A DNA stretch of 64,000 nucleotides from Shewanella putrefaciens (GCF_016406305.1 NZ_CP066369.1:3738501-3802500); one strand, 5' to 3'; positions 27,879 through 37,409 are shown, numbered from the stretch's first letter. A program made the numbers and translations. Notes: a model not told the origin generated them from the letters alone.

Positions 27879-28844
27879 ATGCACGATGGATTTATCTATA
27901 GCTTAGTGCTGAGTGGCGATCAAGCAGGTACTGTCTTAAGCTCTGAGCAAATTGACAGCTGGGATCCCAATAACGGTTTACTCTGGGTACACCTACGTTA
28001 TCGCCATAAAAAAGCCCGTCATTGGGTGCTCAATAGCGGCCTAAATAGAGTCGAAACCGACGCCCTTCTCGCCCAAGATACTCGCCCGAGGGCCGTCATC
28101 GCCGGTGAAGGAGTATTGCTGGCACTGCGCGGCGTCAACCTCAACCCTAACTCCGCCCCCGAAGACATGGTCGCTATCCGTATTTATGCCGATAAACAGC
28201 GGATTATTTCGACCTGTGATCGCGAGTTGCAGTCCGCCAAAGACGTGGCAGAACTCATAGTAGAGGGCACAGGACCGACAACGACGGGAGACTTTATCGT
28301 CGCGATATGTGAAAAGTTGACCACTCACAAGGTGGAATTTATCGATAAGTTAGAAGAACAACTATCTGAATTAGAAGAATTAGTTGTCTCTGGCAATCTT
28401 AAAGACTTGAGGACAGATATCGCCGAATTACGCCGCCAAGCGGTCACGCTGCGCCGCTATTTAGCGCCACAAAAAGAAGCCTTCTCTAAACTCCTCAGCG
28501 ATCAGTTTATTCTGTTTAACGATCCGGAGCGGCTAAAAATGCGGGAAACCACAGACAAGCTTGTTCGGACCCTCGAAGATCTCGATGCCCTGCGCGATAG
28601 GGCGAATGTGACCCAAGAAGAATTGCTTAGCCAACAATCGGAGCAGCTCAATAAACGCTTATATTTCCTATCCTTAGTATCTGCTATTTTCTTACCTTTG
28701 GGCTTTTTAACCGGTTTACTGGGGGTCAATATTGGCGGCATACCTGGGGCTGACAACACTTGGGCCTTTGCCACCTTCTGCGGCATATTAATCTCTCTCG
28801 TTGCCCTGCAAATGACGCTGTTTTATCGATTTAAGTGGTTATAA
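27879..28844 (+). CDS. zntB: CorA-family zinc transporter ZntB
   Basis: This 321-aa protein has a long N-terminal cytoplasmic domain with helices (KVEFIDKLEEQLSELEELVV) and two C-terminal transmembrane helices. The pore motif GVNIGGIPG ends the first helix and marks the ZntB branch (GxN) of the CorA superfamily. Members transport Zn2+ as funnel-shaped pentamers. It is transcribed alone with its own terminator. Confidence 0.88.
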   Translation: MHDGFIYSLVLSGDQAGTVLSSEQIDSWDPNNGLLWVHLRYRHKKARHWVLNSGLNRVETDALLAQDTRPRAVIAGEGVLLALRGVNLNPNSAPEDMVAIRIYADKQRIISTCDRELQSAKDVAELIVEGTGPTTTGDFIVAICEKLTTHKVEFIDKLEEQLSELEELVVSGNLKDLRTDIAELRRQAVTLRRYLAPQKEAFSKLLSDQFILFNDPERLKMRETTDKLVRTLEDLDALRDRANVTQEELLSQQSEQLNKRLYFLSLVSAIFLPLGFLTGLLGVNIGGIPGADNTWAFATFCGILISLVALQMTLFYRFKWL

Positions 28845-28854
28845 GCCCCTAAAA

Positions 28855-28890
28855 ATAACAAAGCCAATCGATTAGGATTGGCGTTGTTTT
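28855..28890 (+). terminator. Terminator of zntB
   Basis: Stem AACAA-GCCAATC / GATTGGC-GTTGTT with a 6-nt loop and a T tail, about 10 bp after the zntB stop. Confidence 0.82.
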
Positions 28891-28959
28891 CTCTCAGCCC
28901 CATAGGCATTTGTTATGGGCTAATGCTTACGAGCTCATTTTTATGGGCTAGGCTGGCGA

Positions 28960-30081
28960 TTATGATGTCGGCAACTCAAACAGATTTGTCATCACCTTAT
29001 AGAGTTCAGTCCCTTGGTGCACCGAGGCCGAAGCAAAGTGCAAAATCGGCACGCAATCAAGCGGGAGAGTTAAGGTTTTAAGTTCATCCGCCGTACCGTA
29101 TAAATCCAGTCGCAGTAAATTCACTAAGGGTTGTCCCGCGGCCAATGGCTCACCTACGGGCGCAAGGTACTCCACTAAACCTGAACTGGGCGCATGATAC
29201 TTTTTATAGTCTTTAAGGTAACAACCCAAGCGTGGCATGTTGGCGGGCATAACGCTTTGTGCGATCACGCCTCTGTGGCTCAAATAGGCTAAAATCCCTT
29301 GGGCATCGGTGAGCGCATCCTCAAGACACACCCGCTCTTGGCTCGCCAATTCCAGCGTAAAGGCCGATACCGCAATACCAAAATCTCGCCCCAGGATCTT
29401 AGCCATATCACTTAATTGCCACCAAGGACAAAACGCCGCCTCATCCATAGCGCCACCAAAACTATTGGGGATAACTAAGGTGTAAGGAATAGAGAAAAAT
29501 TGCGCTGCGGCCAAGTCATATTCTGGGCAATACAAATGCTTACAGGACTTAGGGCCAGTGTGTAGATCCAGCACTATATCGGCTTGGTGGGCCATAGCCT
29601 GCAGATTAACCGCGAGCCTATGCCCCGTCGTTATCCCCCAATCGGTGCGCAATTTCTGCTGACAAGCCTCAATTAGAGTGCTGCGATAGGCTTGAACAAG
29701 CTCAGCATCACTCAGGTGGGCATGTTCTCTATACCAAGTGGGTAAGTCGATACTGTGATTCAGGTATTCACGGTTCCAGTTTGCCCCAGTGATAGGATCG
29801 AAACGCCCTAGGGTAAATTCACCACTTTTTTGATTGATGCCTAATGGATTGGCGAGTGGCACTAAGGTGATTTCCCCTAAGATGTCACAGTGTTCAAGCT
29901 GCTTCATCAACTGATAGATCACCGCATTACCCTGCACTTCCGCGCCGTGGACATTGGCCTGAATATACACTTTAGGGCCAGTCGCTTTATCGTCGCTCGG
30001 CTTGAAATGGTAAATAGGTAATGTGAGTGCTTGCCCTGCGGCAAGCTCCCCAATCTGCAAAAACGATTTTGAAGGCAACAT
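28960..30081 (-). CDS. Succinylglutamate desuccinylase/aspartoacylase-family hydrolase
   Basis: This 373-aa protein shows the M14-like zinc motif: QANVHGAEVQGNAVIY (HxxE-type), LVPLANPLGIN and VLDLHTG with the third zinc ligand His. A C-terminal beta domain, LVEYLAPVGEPLAAGQPLVNL, is shared by long family members. These enzymes remove acyl groups from N-acyl amino acids; the substrate is not clear here. The ATG at 30081 follows the lysC stop with one base between (TAA-T-ATG) and has GAAGG inside the lysC end, so translation is coupled. It is therefore expected to follow the lysine riboswitch. Confidence 0.85.
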   Translation of the reverse strand: MLPSKSFLQIGELAAGQALTLPIYHFKPSDDKATGPKVYIQANVHGAEVQGNAVIYQLMKQLEHCDILGEITLVPLANPLGINQKSGEFTLGRFDPITGANWNREYLNHSIDLPTWYREHAHLSDAELVQAYRSTLIEACQQKLRTDWGITTGHRLAVNLQAMAHQADIVLDLHTGPKSCKHLYCPEYDLAAAQFFSIPYTLVIPNSFGGAMDEAAFCPWWQLSDMAKILGRDFGIAVSAFTLELASQERVCLEDALTDAQGILAYLSHRGVIAQSVMPANMPRLGCYLKDYKKYHAPSSGLVEYLAPVGEPLAAGQPLVNLLRLDLYGTADELKTLTLPLDCVPILHFASASVHQGTELYKVMTNLFELPTS

Positions 30082-30082
30082 A

Positions 30083-31438
30083 TTAGACGCCTTCAAACAG
30101 ATTTTCGTGCAATGCTTTAACCACCTGCGCCGCTTCCGCTTCGGCCACTAACACACATAAATTATGTGGGCTGGCGCCTTGGCAAATCATCCGCACATTG
30201 TGGGGTTCTAGCACTTCAAACACCCGGCGACAAATGCCCGGGGTGGTCGCAATACGGTTGCCAATAATCGCCACCAGAGCTAAGCCATCTTCGACCCGAA
30301 CTCGGCAATGTTGTGATAATTCCTGCAGCAAAGCTTCACTCAACAGGCCTTGACCGCTGGAGTCAGATCCGGTTTTATCGAGCGTCAGTGACACGTTCAC
30401 TTCCGATGTAGTAATCAAATCCACACTGATCTTATGCCTTGCCAAGGTCGCAAAGGTTTCGGCCAAAAAGCCCTGGGCATGTAGCATTTGCAGGCTATGG
30501 AGATTTAACAGGGTTTGATCGCGGCGCAGCGCCACGGCGCGGAACACGGGCGCATCTTCCACTTGATGGCGGATCCAAGTCCCGCCCTTTTCAGGCTCCT
30601 TGCTTGAACCTACAAACACTTGAATTTGCTGACGAACGGCAGGCAGGATCGTCGCAGGATGCAACACTTTAGCACCAAAGGTCGCCATCTCGGCCGCTTC
30701 GTTAAAACTGATTTCGGCAATAGGGTGCGCATTTGGCGCAAGGCGAGGATCTGTCGTATAAATACCCGCCACATCTGTCCAAATCTCAACCGCTGAAGCC
30801 TGTAAAGCTTCGGCTAATAACGCGGCGGAATAGTCGCTACCACCGCGGCCAAGTGTAGTGGTTTGCCCTGCCTCATCGGCACCAATAAAACCTTGGGTCA
30901 CAATAACTTGCTCAGATAGCAGTGGCAGCAAATGCTCACTGCAAAGCAAAGCAATCTGCTCAATTTGCGGCTCGGCGCGGCCAAAGTGGCTATCGGTACG
31001 CAGCACACGGCGCACATCAAATGCACTCGAATTAGCGCCTTTTTCCCGCAGTACCGCCGCAAATAACGCGGAGGAGCATTGCTCACCGAGGGACAATAGC
31101 TCATCCATAGTGGCTTTGCTGCGAGTTGAGGCTAAAGCTTCGCTCAATACCGCCATGCGGCTCAATAATTTATCTAATGCAGCGGCCACATCGTTGGGGC
31201 GGCCGAGCTTATCTAAAATCGCATATTGAATTTGCGCAATTTGTTTTAATCGCTGCAAACGACCATCGTCGTTAATGGCTTCTTGGGTTAATTCAACCAA
31301 GAGATTAGTCACGCCGCTCGAGGCGCTGACCACCACTAAACGGCAAGCGGCATTAGCCAGCACAATATCGGCGCAGCGATTCATAGCACCGTAATCGGCA
31401 ACCGAGGTTCCACCAAATTTTGCGACAACGAGGGACAT
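30083..31438 (-). CDS. lysC: Aspartokinase, lysine-sensitive type
   Basis: This 451-aa enzyme begins MSLVVAKFGGTSVADYGAMN and has the kinase motifs VVVSASSGVTN and TTLGRGGSDYSAALLAEAL, then two ACT domains (ISVDLITTSEVNVSLTL; VALVAIIGNRIATTPGICRRVFEVL). It phosphorylates aspartate, the first step toward lysine, threonine and methionine. Length and lack of a fused homoserine dehydrogenase match E. coli LysC. The start at 31438 follows GGAGG; that ATG overlaps the stop of a small upstream frame. A lysine riboswitch lies upstream. Confidence 0.95.
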   Translation of the reverse strand: MSLVVAKFGGTSVADYGAMNRCADIVLANAACRLVVVSASSGVTNLLVELTQEAINDDGRLQRLKQIAQIQYAILDKLGRPNDVAAALDKLLSRMAVLSEALASTRSKATMDELLSLGEQCSSALFAAVLREKGANSSAFDVRRVLRTDSHFGRAEPQIEQIALLCSEHLLPLLSEQVIVTQGFIGADEAGQTTTLGRGGSDYSAALLAEALQASAVEIWTDVAGIYTTDPRLAPNAHPIAEISFNEAAEMATFGAKVLHPATILPAVRQQIQVFVGSSKEPEKGGTWIRHQVEDAPVFRAVALRRDQTLLNLHSLQMLHAQGFLAETFATLARHKISVDLITTSEVNVSLTLDKTGSDSSGQGLLSEALLQELSQHCRVRVEDGLALVAIIGNRIATTPGICRRVFEVLEPHNVRMICQGASPHNLCVLVAEAEAAQVVKALHENLFEGV

Positions 31439-31509
31439 TAGCGCACCTCCGTGAAACACGTAGGGCAAGGAATAAACACAGATTGAATAAGATATTGATT
31501 AACTAACAT
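31438..31509 (-). CDS. Putative 23-aa leader peptide coupled to lysC
   Basis: A small frame starts at ATG 31509 behind GGAG with 7-nt spacing and ends TAA at 31440-31438, overlapping the lysC ATG in the arrangement TAATG. The encoded peptide begins MLVNQYLIQSVF and contains CPTC near the end. It has no lysine codon, so it is not a classical lysine attenuator. The lysC ribosome-binding site lies inside its last codons, so ribosomes finishing it could re-initiate on lysC. Expression is not proven. Confidence 0.6.
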   Translation of the reverse strand: MLVNQYLIQSVFIPCPTCFTEVR

Positions 31510-31516
31510 GATCACA

Positions 31517-31541
31517 CTCCGAACTAACTTCGTTCGAAGAG
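31517..31541 (-). promoter_or_regulatory. Hairpin covering the leader ORF ribosome-binding site
   Basis: On the minus strand CTC-(TT)-CGAAC pairs with GTTCG-GAG over a 7-nt loop, and the 3' arm contains the GGAG of the leader ORF. Just upstream, CACCAG is complementary to CTGGTG at the 3' edge of riboswitch P1. This looks like a translational expression platform; it is inferred from pairing by eye. Confidence 0.5.
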
Positions 31542-31582
31542 CCTGGTGCTCAATGATAACGCACCCCAAGAAGGGAAACAGC

Positions 31583-31760
31583 AATCGTCACCAGAAGCTC
31601 TCCACCAATTACAGGTGACAATCGTTAGGATTCAGCCTAAGCGACCGACATAAACATGCAGCAACCATATCTATGCCTCGGCGTTAATCTCCCTCATCAA
31701 TCATCGCTGGAGTTTGTGCTCCTCTGACTGACTACCTAGTTAACGCTCCTCTTCTGTTCC
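31583..31760 (-). promoter_or_regulatory. Lysine riboswitch (L-box)
   Basis: On the minus strand the leader carries P1 arms CAGAAG and CTTCTG, the conserved AGAGGAGCG after P1, GCCGAGGCA in the core, and GGCTGAATCC followed by GTCACC, in the same order as the E. coli lysC lysine riboswitch. It should bind lysine and lower lysC expression. The platform downstream appears to control translation through the leader ORF rather than through a clear U-tailed terminator. Confidence 0.92.
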
Positions 31761-31866
31761 TTTCCGCCGGAAAGGGACGAAAAAAGTAGCAATAAACCCC
31801 TAATGAAGTCAATGCTAATTTCACAACTAATGAACAATTTAAATAAAAACGTTTAAAAATAGATGA

Positions 31867-32301
31867 TTATGCATCTAAATCCGGTAATTCATATACAAGC
31901 TGCACATAATCACTGAATTTACCTAAACAAACCTCCTCCTGCTCTACCAGAGTACATGGCACTAAGCTCACCTCACCTTGCTCCACCATATAAATGGCAT
32001 ACTGATTAAATTTCTTACCCAGTTGCAGCGCCATCGTTCTATCGATAAAGACGGCCCAACTTTTTTCCATATGGGATAAATCCGCAGCAGCGCCCACTAA
32101 GGCACGGTATGGACTGCCCAATAATTCAATCTCACGGAGAAGTTGGCGATCGAGTAAACGGTTTTGGCTGGGACTGAGGAGTTTTGAAGCGGGATTATGG
32201 GCGGTAATAACAGCAAAGGAAAAATCACAGGATAATGCTTGAGTCAGCAAAAACAACGGCGTTTGATAACACTGCCACAAATCTTGAGTCGTATTGTCCA
32301 T
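31867..32301 (-). CDS. DUF3293-like protein
   Basis: This 144-aa soluble protein has the pattern of DUF3293: FAVITAHNPASKLLSPSQNRLLDRQLLREI, then GSPYRALVGAAADLSHMEKSWAVF. The family has no known function. It is read away from arcA and toward the lysC leader. Confidence 0.8.
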   Translation of the reverse strand: MDNTTQDLWQCYQTPLFLLTQALSCDFSFAVITAHNPASKLLSPSQNRLLDRQLLREIELLGSPYRALVGAAADLSHMEKSWAVFIDRTMALQLGKKFNQYAIYMVEQGEVSLVPCTLVEQEEVCLGKFSDYVQLVYELPDLDA

Positions 32302-32888
32302 TGGTTGTCTAATCGAAAAATGAACCCGCGTTAGTGTAGCAGAGTGAGAATAAAAACCAAATAGGCGTGAACTAGCTCACAAGAATCAAAAATACATTAG
32401 TTATACTAATCAATGACTAAAGTAAATATCATGGTAAATCTTGGCTTCAGCCTGAATTTTGTTAACATTTCATTTGTTAACAAATGCCTAAAACGAGTAC
32501 AATGAAGTCACTGGCCGAGTTGAGCCATAAGCCAAGATGCTTAGCGTTCAATATAGTTTGTTACATTTATCTGCAGAGATAACATAGGCTGGCCAGACAT
32601 CTGTTTAAAATGTGTTCTACATTTGATTTATCATTTAAACATTTAAAAAAACAATAGTTAAGGAACTATTTCTAACTATTGCTTATCGAAGTTGATACTG
32701 GTTACGTTTAATCGCATTACACTTTAAACGTGCACTTTATATATACATCCTGACATGTCGCCGTAAAGATCTTTCCTTTAGAAGCACAGAGCAGTCCAAG
32801 GAAGTATCAACATTTTTATGAATATAAGCGTCCGATGTAAGTGGTGCTTATGGTTAGAATAAAATTGGTTAAAATTTAGGTAAATAAC
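32302..32888. other. Intergenic region, 587 bp, arcA promoter region
   Basis: AT-rich spacer upstream of arcA. It contains two GTTAAC palindromes about 20 bp apart near 32461-32480 and several T-runs. Long leaders are common for arcA. No small gene with a convincing start or clear FNR box is seen. Confidence 0.45.
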
Positions 32889-33605
32889 ATGCAAAATCCG
32901 CACATTCTGATCGTTGAAGATGAAGCCGTTACCCGTAACACGCTGAGAAGTATTTTCGAGGCAGAAGGGTATGTGGTCACTGAGGCCAATGATGGCGCAG
33001 AAATGCATAAGGCTATGCAGGAAAACAAAATTAACTTGGTGGTTATGGATATTAACTTACCAGGTAAAAACGGTCTGTTGTTGGCACGTGAACTACGTGA
33101 AATCAACAACATCGGTCTTATCTTCCTGACAGGCCGTGACAACGAAGTCGACAAAATTCTTGGACTTGAAATTGGCGCGGACGATTATATTACCAAGCCG
33201 TTCAACCCACGTGAATTGACGATCCGTGCTCGCAACCTTCTGACTCGCGTCAATAGCGCTGGCAACGAAGTCGAAGAAAAGAGCTCTGTCGAATACTACC
33301 GTTTCAACGATTGGAGCCTAGAGATCAACAGTCGTTCACTGGTGAGCCCACAGGGTGAATCCTACAAACTGCCACGTAGCGAATTCCGCGCTATGCTGCA
33401 CTTTGTTGAAAACCCAGGCAAAATCCTAACTCGTGCCGATCTGCTGATGAAAATGACTGGCCGTGAGTTAAAGCCACACGATCGTACCGTTGACGTGACT
33501 ATCCGTCGCATCCGTAAGCATTTCGAAAGCTTGCCAGATACGCCAGAAATCATCGCGACTATCCACGGTGAAGGCTATCGTTTCTGCGGTAACTTAGAAG
33601 ACTAA
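32889..33605 (+). CDS. arcA: Aerobic respiration control response regulator ArcA
   Basis: This 238-aa OmpR-family regulator has a receiver domain ([21 protein letters not shown], phospho-Asp54 in [12 protein letters not shown], Lys in [11 protein letters not shown]) and a winged-helix domain with [34 protein letters not shown], closely matching E. coli ArcA. In Shewanella it is phosphorylated through HptA and the ArcS-type kinase rather than ArcB and controls redox metabolism. It is transcribed alone with a strong terminator. Confidence 0.96.
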   Translation: MQNPHILIVEDEAVTRNTLRSIFEAEGYVVTEANDGAEMHKAMQENKINLVVMDINLPGKNGLLLARELREINNIGLIFLTGRDNEVDKILGLEIGADDYITKPFNPRELTIRARNLLTRVNSAGNEVEEKSSVEYYRFNDWSLEINSRSLVSPQGESYKLPRSEFRAMLHFVENPGKILTRADLLMKMTGRELKPHDRTVDVTIRRIRKHFESLPDTPEIIATIHGEGYRFCGNLED

Positions 33606-33631
33606 TCTTCGATTGACCGTTTAAACGCCAT

Positions 33632-33663
33632 AAAAAACCAGATCCTAGGATCTGGTTTTTTTA
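33632..33663. terminator. Bidirectional terminator after arcA
   Basis: AAAAAACCAGATCC / GGATCTGGTTTTTT palindrome between the convergent arcA and peptidase genes, with A and T runs on the two sides. Confidence 0.9.
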
Positions 33664-33669
33664 TGCCTG

Positions 33670-35970
33670 CTATTTTCCGCTTTTAAGCTGTCGGTCGAGG
33701 AAATCCGCCAACGAGTGGTATAAGTGATTCCGCACTTTCTCGCCGCGCATCGAATGTTTAGAGCCAGGATAGTCGATCATCTGGAACAGTTTACCCTCGT
33801 CCTGCAACGCCTTATAGACCCGAGTGCTGTTTTCAAACAAGACGTTATCATCGGCCATACCGTGGTACATCAACAGCCCCGATTGGTAGTTCTTCACATA
33901 GGGGAACACGCTACTGGCTTCATAACCCTTTTCATTACCCTCGGGATGGGCTAAATAACGCTCGGTGTAATGGGTATCATACAAGCGCCAATCGGTAACG
34001 GGCGCGCCCGAAATCGCGGCTTTAAAGTAATCCGGCGCCTTAAATAAACTCATCAAGGCCATATAACCGCCGTAGCTGTGGCCGTAAATCGCCACATTAT
34101 CGGCATCGACAAATGGCAGACTGCGCAAATAGTCCACACCCACTTTTTGATCCTTGACTTCAGCTTCGCCCAAATGACGGTAAATCACTTGCTCAAACTT
34201 TGTGCCCCGGTGGGCGCTGCCGCGGTTATCCAACTGGAATACCACATAGCCTTGCTGGACCAGATACTGAGTAAAGTAATCCTGCTCGCTCCAACTATTG
34301 GTCACTAATTGTGCGTGCGGCCCACCGTAAACCCGCACAACAACGGGGTATTTTTTGCTGGCATCGAAGGGCACGGGTTTAAATAAGCGAGTTTGCAATA
34401 TTTGACCATCTTCGGCTTTAAGCTCTTTAAACTCAGGCAGTTGCCAGAGTCCGGCATAGTCATATAAAGGATGACCTTGCTTGACTTCATTTTGCTCAAC
34501 CCAAGCCAGTTGCTGGCCTTTGTCACCGTGTAAACTTATCTGCGGTGGCTGAGATAAACTGTTGAAATAATCGAGATATACGCTTTGATTATCGGCAAAT
34601 ACCGGATCGTGCATCCCCGCTTGCTCGCTCACGCGTTCAACCTTACCGCCCGCTAACGGCACGCGATAAAGTTGTTTCTCGATTGGCGTGTCCTTGCGGC
34701 CAGTGAAATACACCCAACCTGCGGTTTCATCTATGTATTCCAACGCATCGACGGCCCACTCACCCTGAGTCAATTGGGCTTTAAGTTTGCCTTTTAAGTC
34801 AAATAGATACAGATGATTAAAGCCATCACGCTCAGACGCCCAAATAAAGGCCGGCTGTTGCTTTAAAAAATGCAGATCATGATTGAGATTCACCCAAGCG
34901 TTACTGCGTTCCTTCACTAAGGTTTTTGGCTTAGTCGGCGCATCTAATGCCACTAACTGTAAATCGAGCTTATGCTGATCGCGGCTCTGCCACTGGAACG
35001 ACAAGTGTTTGCTATCGGGCAGCCAATCGACCCGCGGCAGGTAAATGTCCTTATTTTTATCATCACTTAAGGTTACCCAATTAATCGCCTTATCTTTGAG
35101 CGTGACCACAGCTAATGCGATATCGACGTTATTTTTGCCAGCATAGGGATAACGCTGCTCGGTGAGCTTAATACCGTCGGCATAGATTTCATTACGGGTC
35201 ACTTGCTCGACACCAGATTCGTCGATACGGGTAAAGGCGATGGCCGATTCATCGGGCGCCCACCAATAACCTGTCATGCGATCCATTTCTTCCTGAGCGA
35301 CAAATTCGGCCATAGCATTTTTAATCGCCCCGCCGCCATCGGTCGTCATAGCCTCAAGTTTTTTAGTTGCCAGATCTAACACATACAGATTTTGATCCCG
35401 TACGAAAGACACAAAATTGCCCTTAGGCGATAGCCGTGCATCTGTGGCAAATCCTTCGCCAATCGGCAATTGAGTCACGCTATTGTCGGCAAGGGAAAAG
35501 TAATACAGATTGCCAGCGGCGGGGATTAATAACGCTTGGCTATCATCGGCCCAGAAGTATTCCATAATGCCTTCGCCATAGATACGTTGGCGCTCGCGGC
35601 GGGCTTTTTCTTCATCGGATAGTTCATTTGTCGCGAGTTTATCGGCATTGAGTAATAGGCTCGACTCACCAGTTTTGACATCCATCTGCCACAGATCGTA
35701 AAAGTTTTGATTGTCTTTACGGCCCGCAAGATACGTGACCCGCTGGCCATCGGGGGATAATTTCAACCCACGGGGACTGGTGCCAGCTAAGGCGGGCGAG
35801 GCATTCATTCGCTCAATCGTTAGGGGTTGCTTGCCGCCCTCAAGGGCATAAGCTGGGATAGTTGCAATCATAGCTGTCGAAATCATGGCCATCTGGCTCG
35901 CTATCAGTAGGGGAACGGCGCGCACCTTAAGCGCACGCACGGGGAACCAAGTTAACCCATTTTTAGTCAT
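33670..35970 (-). CDS. Dipeptidyl peptidase IV-type S9 serine peptidase
   Basis: The precursor is about 766 aa with a hydrophobic signal segment (about residues 22-42, ending AYA). It has an N-terminal beta-propeller (residues 60-490) and a C-terminal alpha/beta-hydrolase domain with GHSYGGYMAL (nucleophile Ser), GMADDNVLFEN (Asp) and GSKHSM (His). EFVAQEEMDRMTGYWWAPD contains the paired Glu that bind the substrate N-terminus in DPP IV. It should release X-Pro dipeptides in the periplasm. The start at 35970 follows AAGGA; the upstream 30 codons are unlikely. Confidence 0.92.
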   Translation of the reverse strand: MTKNGLTWFPVRALKVRAVPLLIASQMAMISTAMIATIPAYALEGGKQPLTIERMNASPALAGTSPRGLKLSPDGQRVTYLAGRKDNQNFYDLWQMDVKTGESSLLLNADKLATNELSDEEKARRERQRIYGEGIMEYFWADDSQALLIPAAGNLYYFSLADNSVTQLPIGEGFATDARLSPKGNFVSFVRDQNLYVLDLATKKLEAMTTDGGGAIKNAMAEFVAQEEMDRMTGYWWAPDESAIAFTRIDESGVEQVTRNEIYADGIKLTEQRYPYAGKNNVDIALAVVTLKDKAINWVTLSDDKNKDIYLPRVDWLPDSKHLSFQWQSRDQHKLDLQLVALDAPTKPKTLVKERSNAWVNLNHDLHFLKQQPAFIWASERDGFNHLYLFDLKGKLKAQLTQGEWAVDALEYIDETAGWVYFTGRKDTPIEKQLYRVPLAGGKVERVSEQAGMHDPVFADNQSVYLDYFNSLSQPPQISLHGDKGQQLAWVEQNEVKQGHPLYDYAGLWQLPEFKELKAEDGQILQTRLFKPVPFDASKKYPVVVRVYGGPHAQLVTNSWSEQDYFTQYLVQQGYVVFQLDNRGSAHRGTKFEQVIYRHLGEAEVKDQKVGVDYLRSLPFVDADNVAIYGHSYGGYMALMSLFKAPDYFKAAISGAPVTDWRLYDTHYTERYLAHPEGNEKGYEASSVFPYVKNYQSGLLMYHGMADDNVLFENSTRVYKALQDEGKLFQMIDYPGSKHSMRGEKVRNHLYHSLADFLDRQLKSGK

Positions 35971-36234
35971 TATTATTCCTTGGAAGCATATTCGCCTTAG
36001 GCTGGCGATTAAAAAACTGCCGCCATTGTGCCAGAGGCGCGCTATAAATAGAAAGCGCATGCAATATGCCGATACAAATTTGGACCATTCACCAAGTTCA
36101 ATCCAAATAATCCTTAAAAGCCCTAATAATCGCTAAAAGCATCAGCAACATCGCTGAAATTGTCGACTAACTGAGTTATCATTCGCGGCAAATAACGAAA
36201 TTGACCTCATTGTTGAACCCCTAAAGGACATAAC

Positions 36235-37227
36235 ATGCAGACTCTGGCCCAGCACTTGACCTCACAGGCAGTGAACGACTCCCTCTCCCAACTGATTTTA
36301 ACCTTAGCCGATACCTCAAAAGCCATTAGCCATGCCGTTCGTCACGGTGCCTTAGCCGGTGTGTTAGGCGCGACCGAACAGGAAAACGTCCAAGGTGAAA
36401 CCCAGAAGAAACTGGATATCATCACCAACGATATGCTCAAAGATGCATTAAAAGCCGACGGCACAGTGCGCGGTCTAGCATCGGAAGAAGAAGATCATGT
36501 GGTTGAAGTGAGCGCCAAGGGTCAATATTTAGTGTGTTTCGACCCGCTTGATGGCTCATCTAATATCGATATCAACTCGTTAGTCGGCACCATTTTCTCT
36601 GTCCTGCCCGCCCCTGCTGGCGAGTTGACTGAAACCAGCTTTTTACAATCTGGCCGCAATCAGTTAGCCGCAGGTTATGTGCTCTACGGCCCATCAACCA
36701 TGCTCGCGCTCACCACAGGCCAAGGCGTGCAACTCTTTACTTTGCACCCAGAAACCAACGAGTTTTTACTGACTAACGCCGCCATGAGCATTAGCCCTGA
36801 CACTCAAGAGTTTGCCATTAACATGTCGAACCAACGTTTTTGGGAAGCGCCAATGCAAACCTATATCGCCGATTTACTACTCGGTAAAATTGGCCCCCGT
36901 GAAAAATCATTTAACATGCGCTGGATTGCGGCCATGGTCGGCGATGTACACCGCGTGCTATCCCGTGGCGGTATTTTCACCTACCCAACCGACAATAAAG
37001 ATCCGAAAAAGCCTTACAAGCTACGCTTGATGTACGAAGCCAACCCAATGGCTTTCTTAGTCGAACAAGCGGGCGGTAAAGCCTCAACGGGTTATGAAAC
37101 CATTTTAGATATTCAGCCAACACAAATTCACCAACGAGTTGCGGTGATTTTAGGTAGCGCGAATGAAGTCGACGCTTGCCTGAGCTACCATGGTATCGAT
37201 TACAGCGAAGAACCTGATTTAGACTAA
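36235..37227 (+). CDS. fbp: Fructose-1,6-bisphosphatase class I
   Basis: This 330-aa enzyme has the metal-site motifs ASEEEDH and [14 protein letters not shown] and the C-terminal [15 protein letters not shown]. It hydrolyses fructose 1,6-bisphosphate to fructose 6-phosphate in gluconeogenesis, which fits an organism living on lactate and amino acids. AAAGGA precedes the start, and a terminator follows. No associated genes. Confidence 0.96.
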   Translation: MQTLAQHLTSQAVNDSLSQLILTLADTSKAISHAVRHGALAGVLGATEQENVQGETQKKLDIITNDMLKDALKADGTVRGLASEEEDHVVEVSAKGQYLVCFDPLDGSSNIDINSLVGTIFSVLPAPAGELTETSFLQSGRNQLAAGYVLYGPSTMLALTTGQGVQLFTLHPETNEFLLTNAAMSISPDTQEFAINMSNQRFWEAPMQTYIADLLLGKIGPREKSFNMRWIAAMVGDVHRVLSRGGIFTYPTDNKDPKKPYKLRLMYEANPMAFLVEQAGGKASTGYETILDIQPTQIHQRVAVILGSANEVDACLSYHGIDYSEEPDLD

Positions 37228-37256
37228 GCCTAATCGCTTAGATTTTGATTTATATG

Positions 37257-37288
37257 ATAAAAGCCACTGACCACAGTGGCTTTTTTGT
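37257..37288 (+). terminator. Terminator of fbp
   Basis: AAAGCCACTG / CAGTGGCTTTTTT stem with a 4-nt loop. Its core GCCACTG/CAGTGGC recurs in three other terminators of this window. Confidence 0.85.
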
Positions 37289-37389
37289 TATCAAAAACGA
37301 TACGCGATAGGTGAATAAACAATAAATCTATCATTTGATTAAGCACCGCCATTCCAGTGACACGCAGCAAGTACATCCTGTATGCTCGA

Positions 37390-37409
37390 CCGTGGCATCC
37401 ATGCCACGG
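37390..37409. repeat. GC-rich palindrome, REP-like
   Basis: CCGTGGCATCCATGCCACGG is a perfect 20-bp palindrome in the 352-bp spacer 37228-37579, flanked by GAC and GAC/GTC-like sequence. It has no T-run and lies in a gene-free stretch. It resembles the GTGGCATCCATGCCAC elements scattered in Shewanella genomes. Nothing else is seen in the spacer apart from the fbp terminator. Confidence 0.6.

Noticed and set aside
32778..33008. Minus-strand frame overlapping the arcA start
   Set aside because: Shadow of arcA and its leader; no start site or conserved feature.
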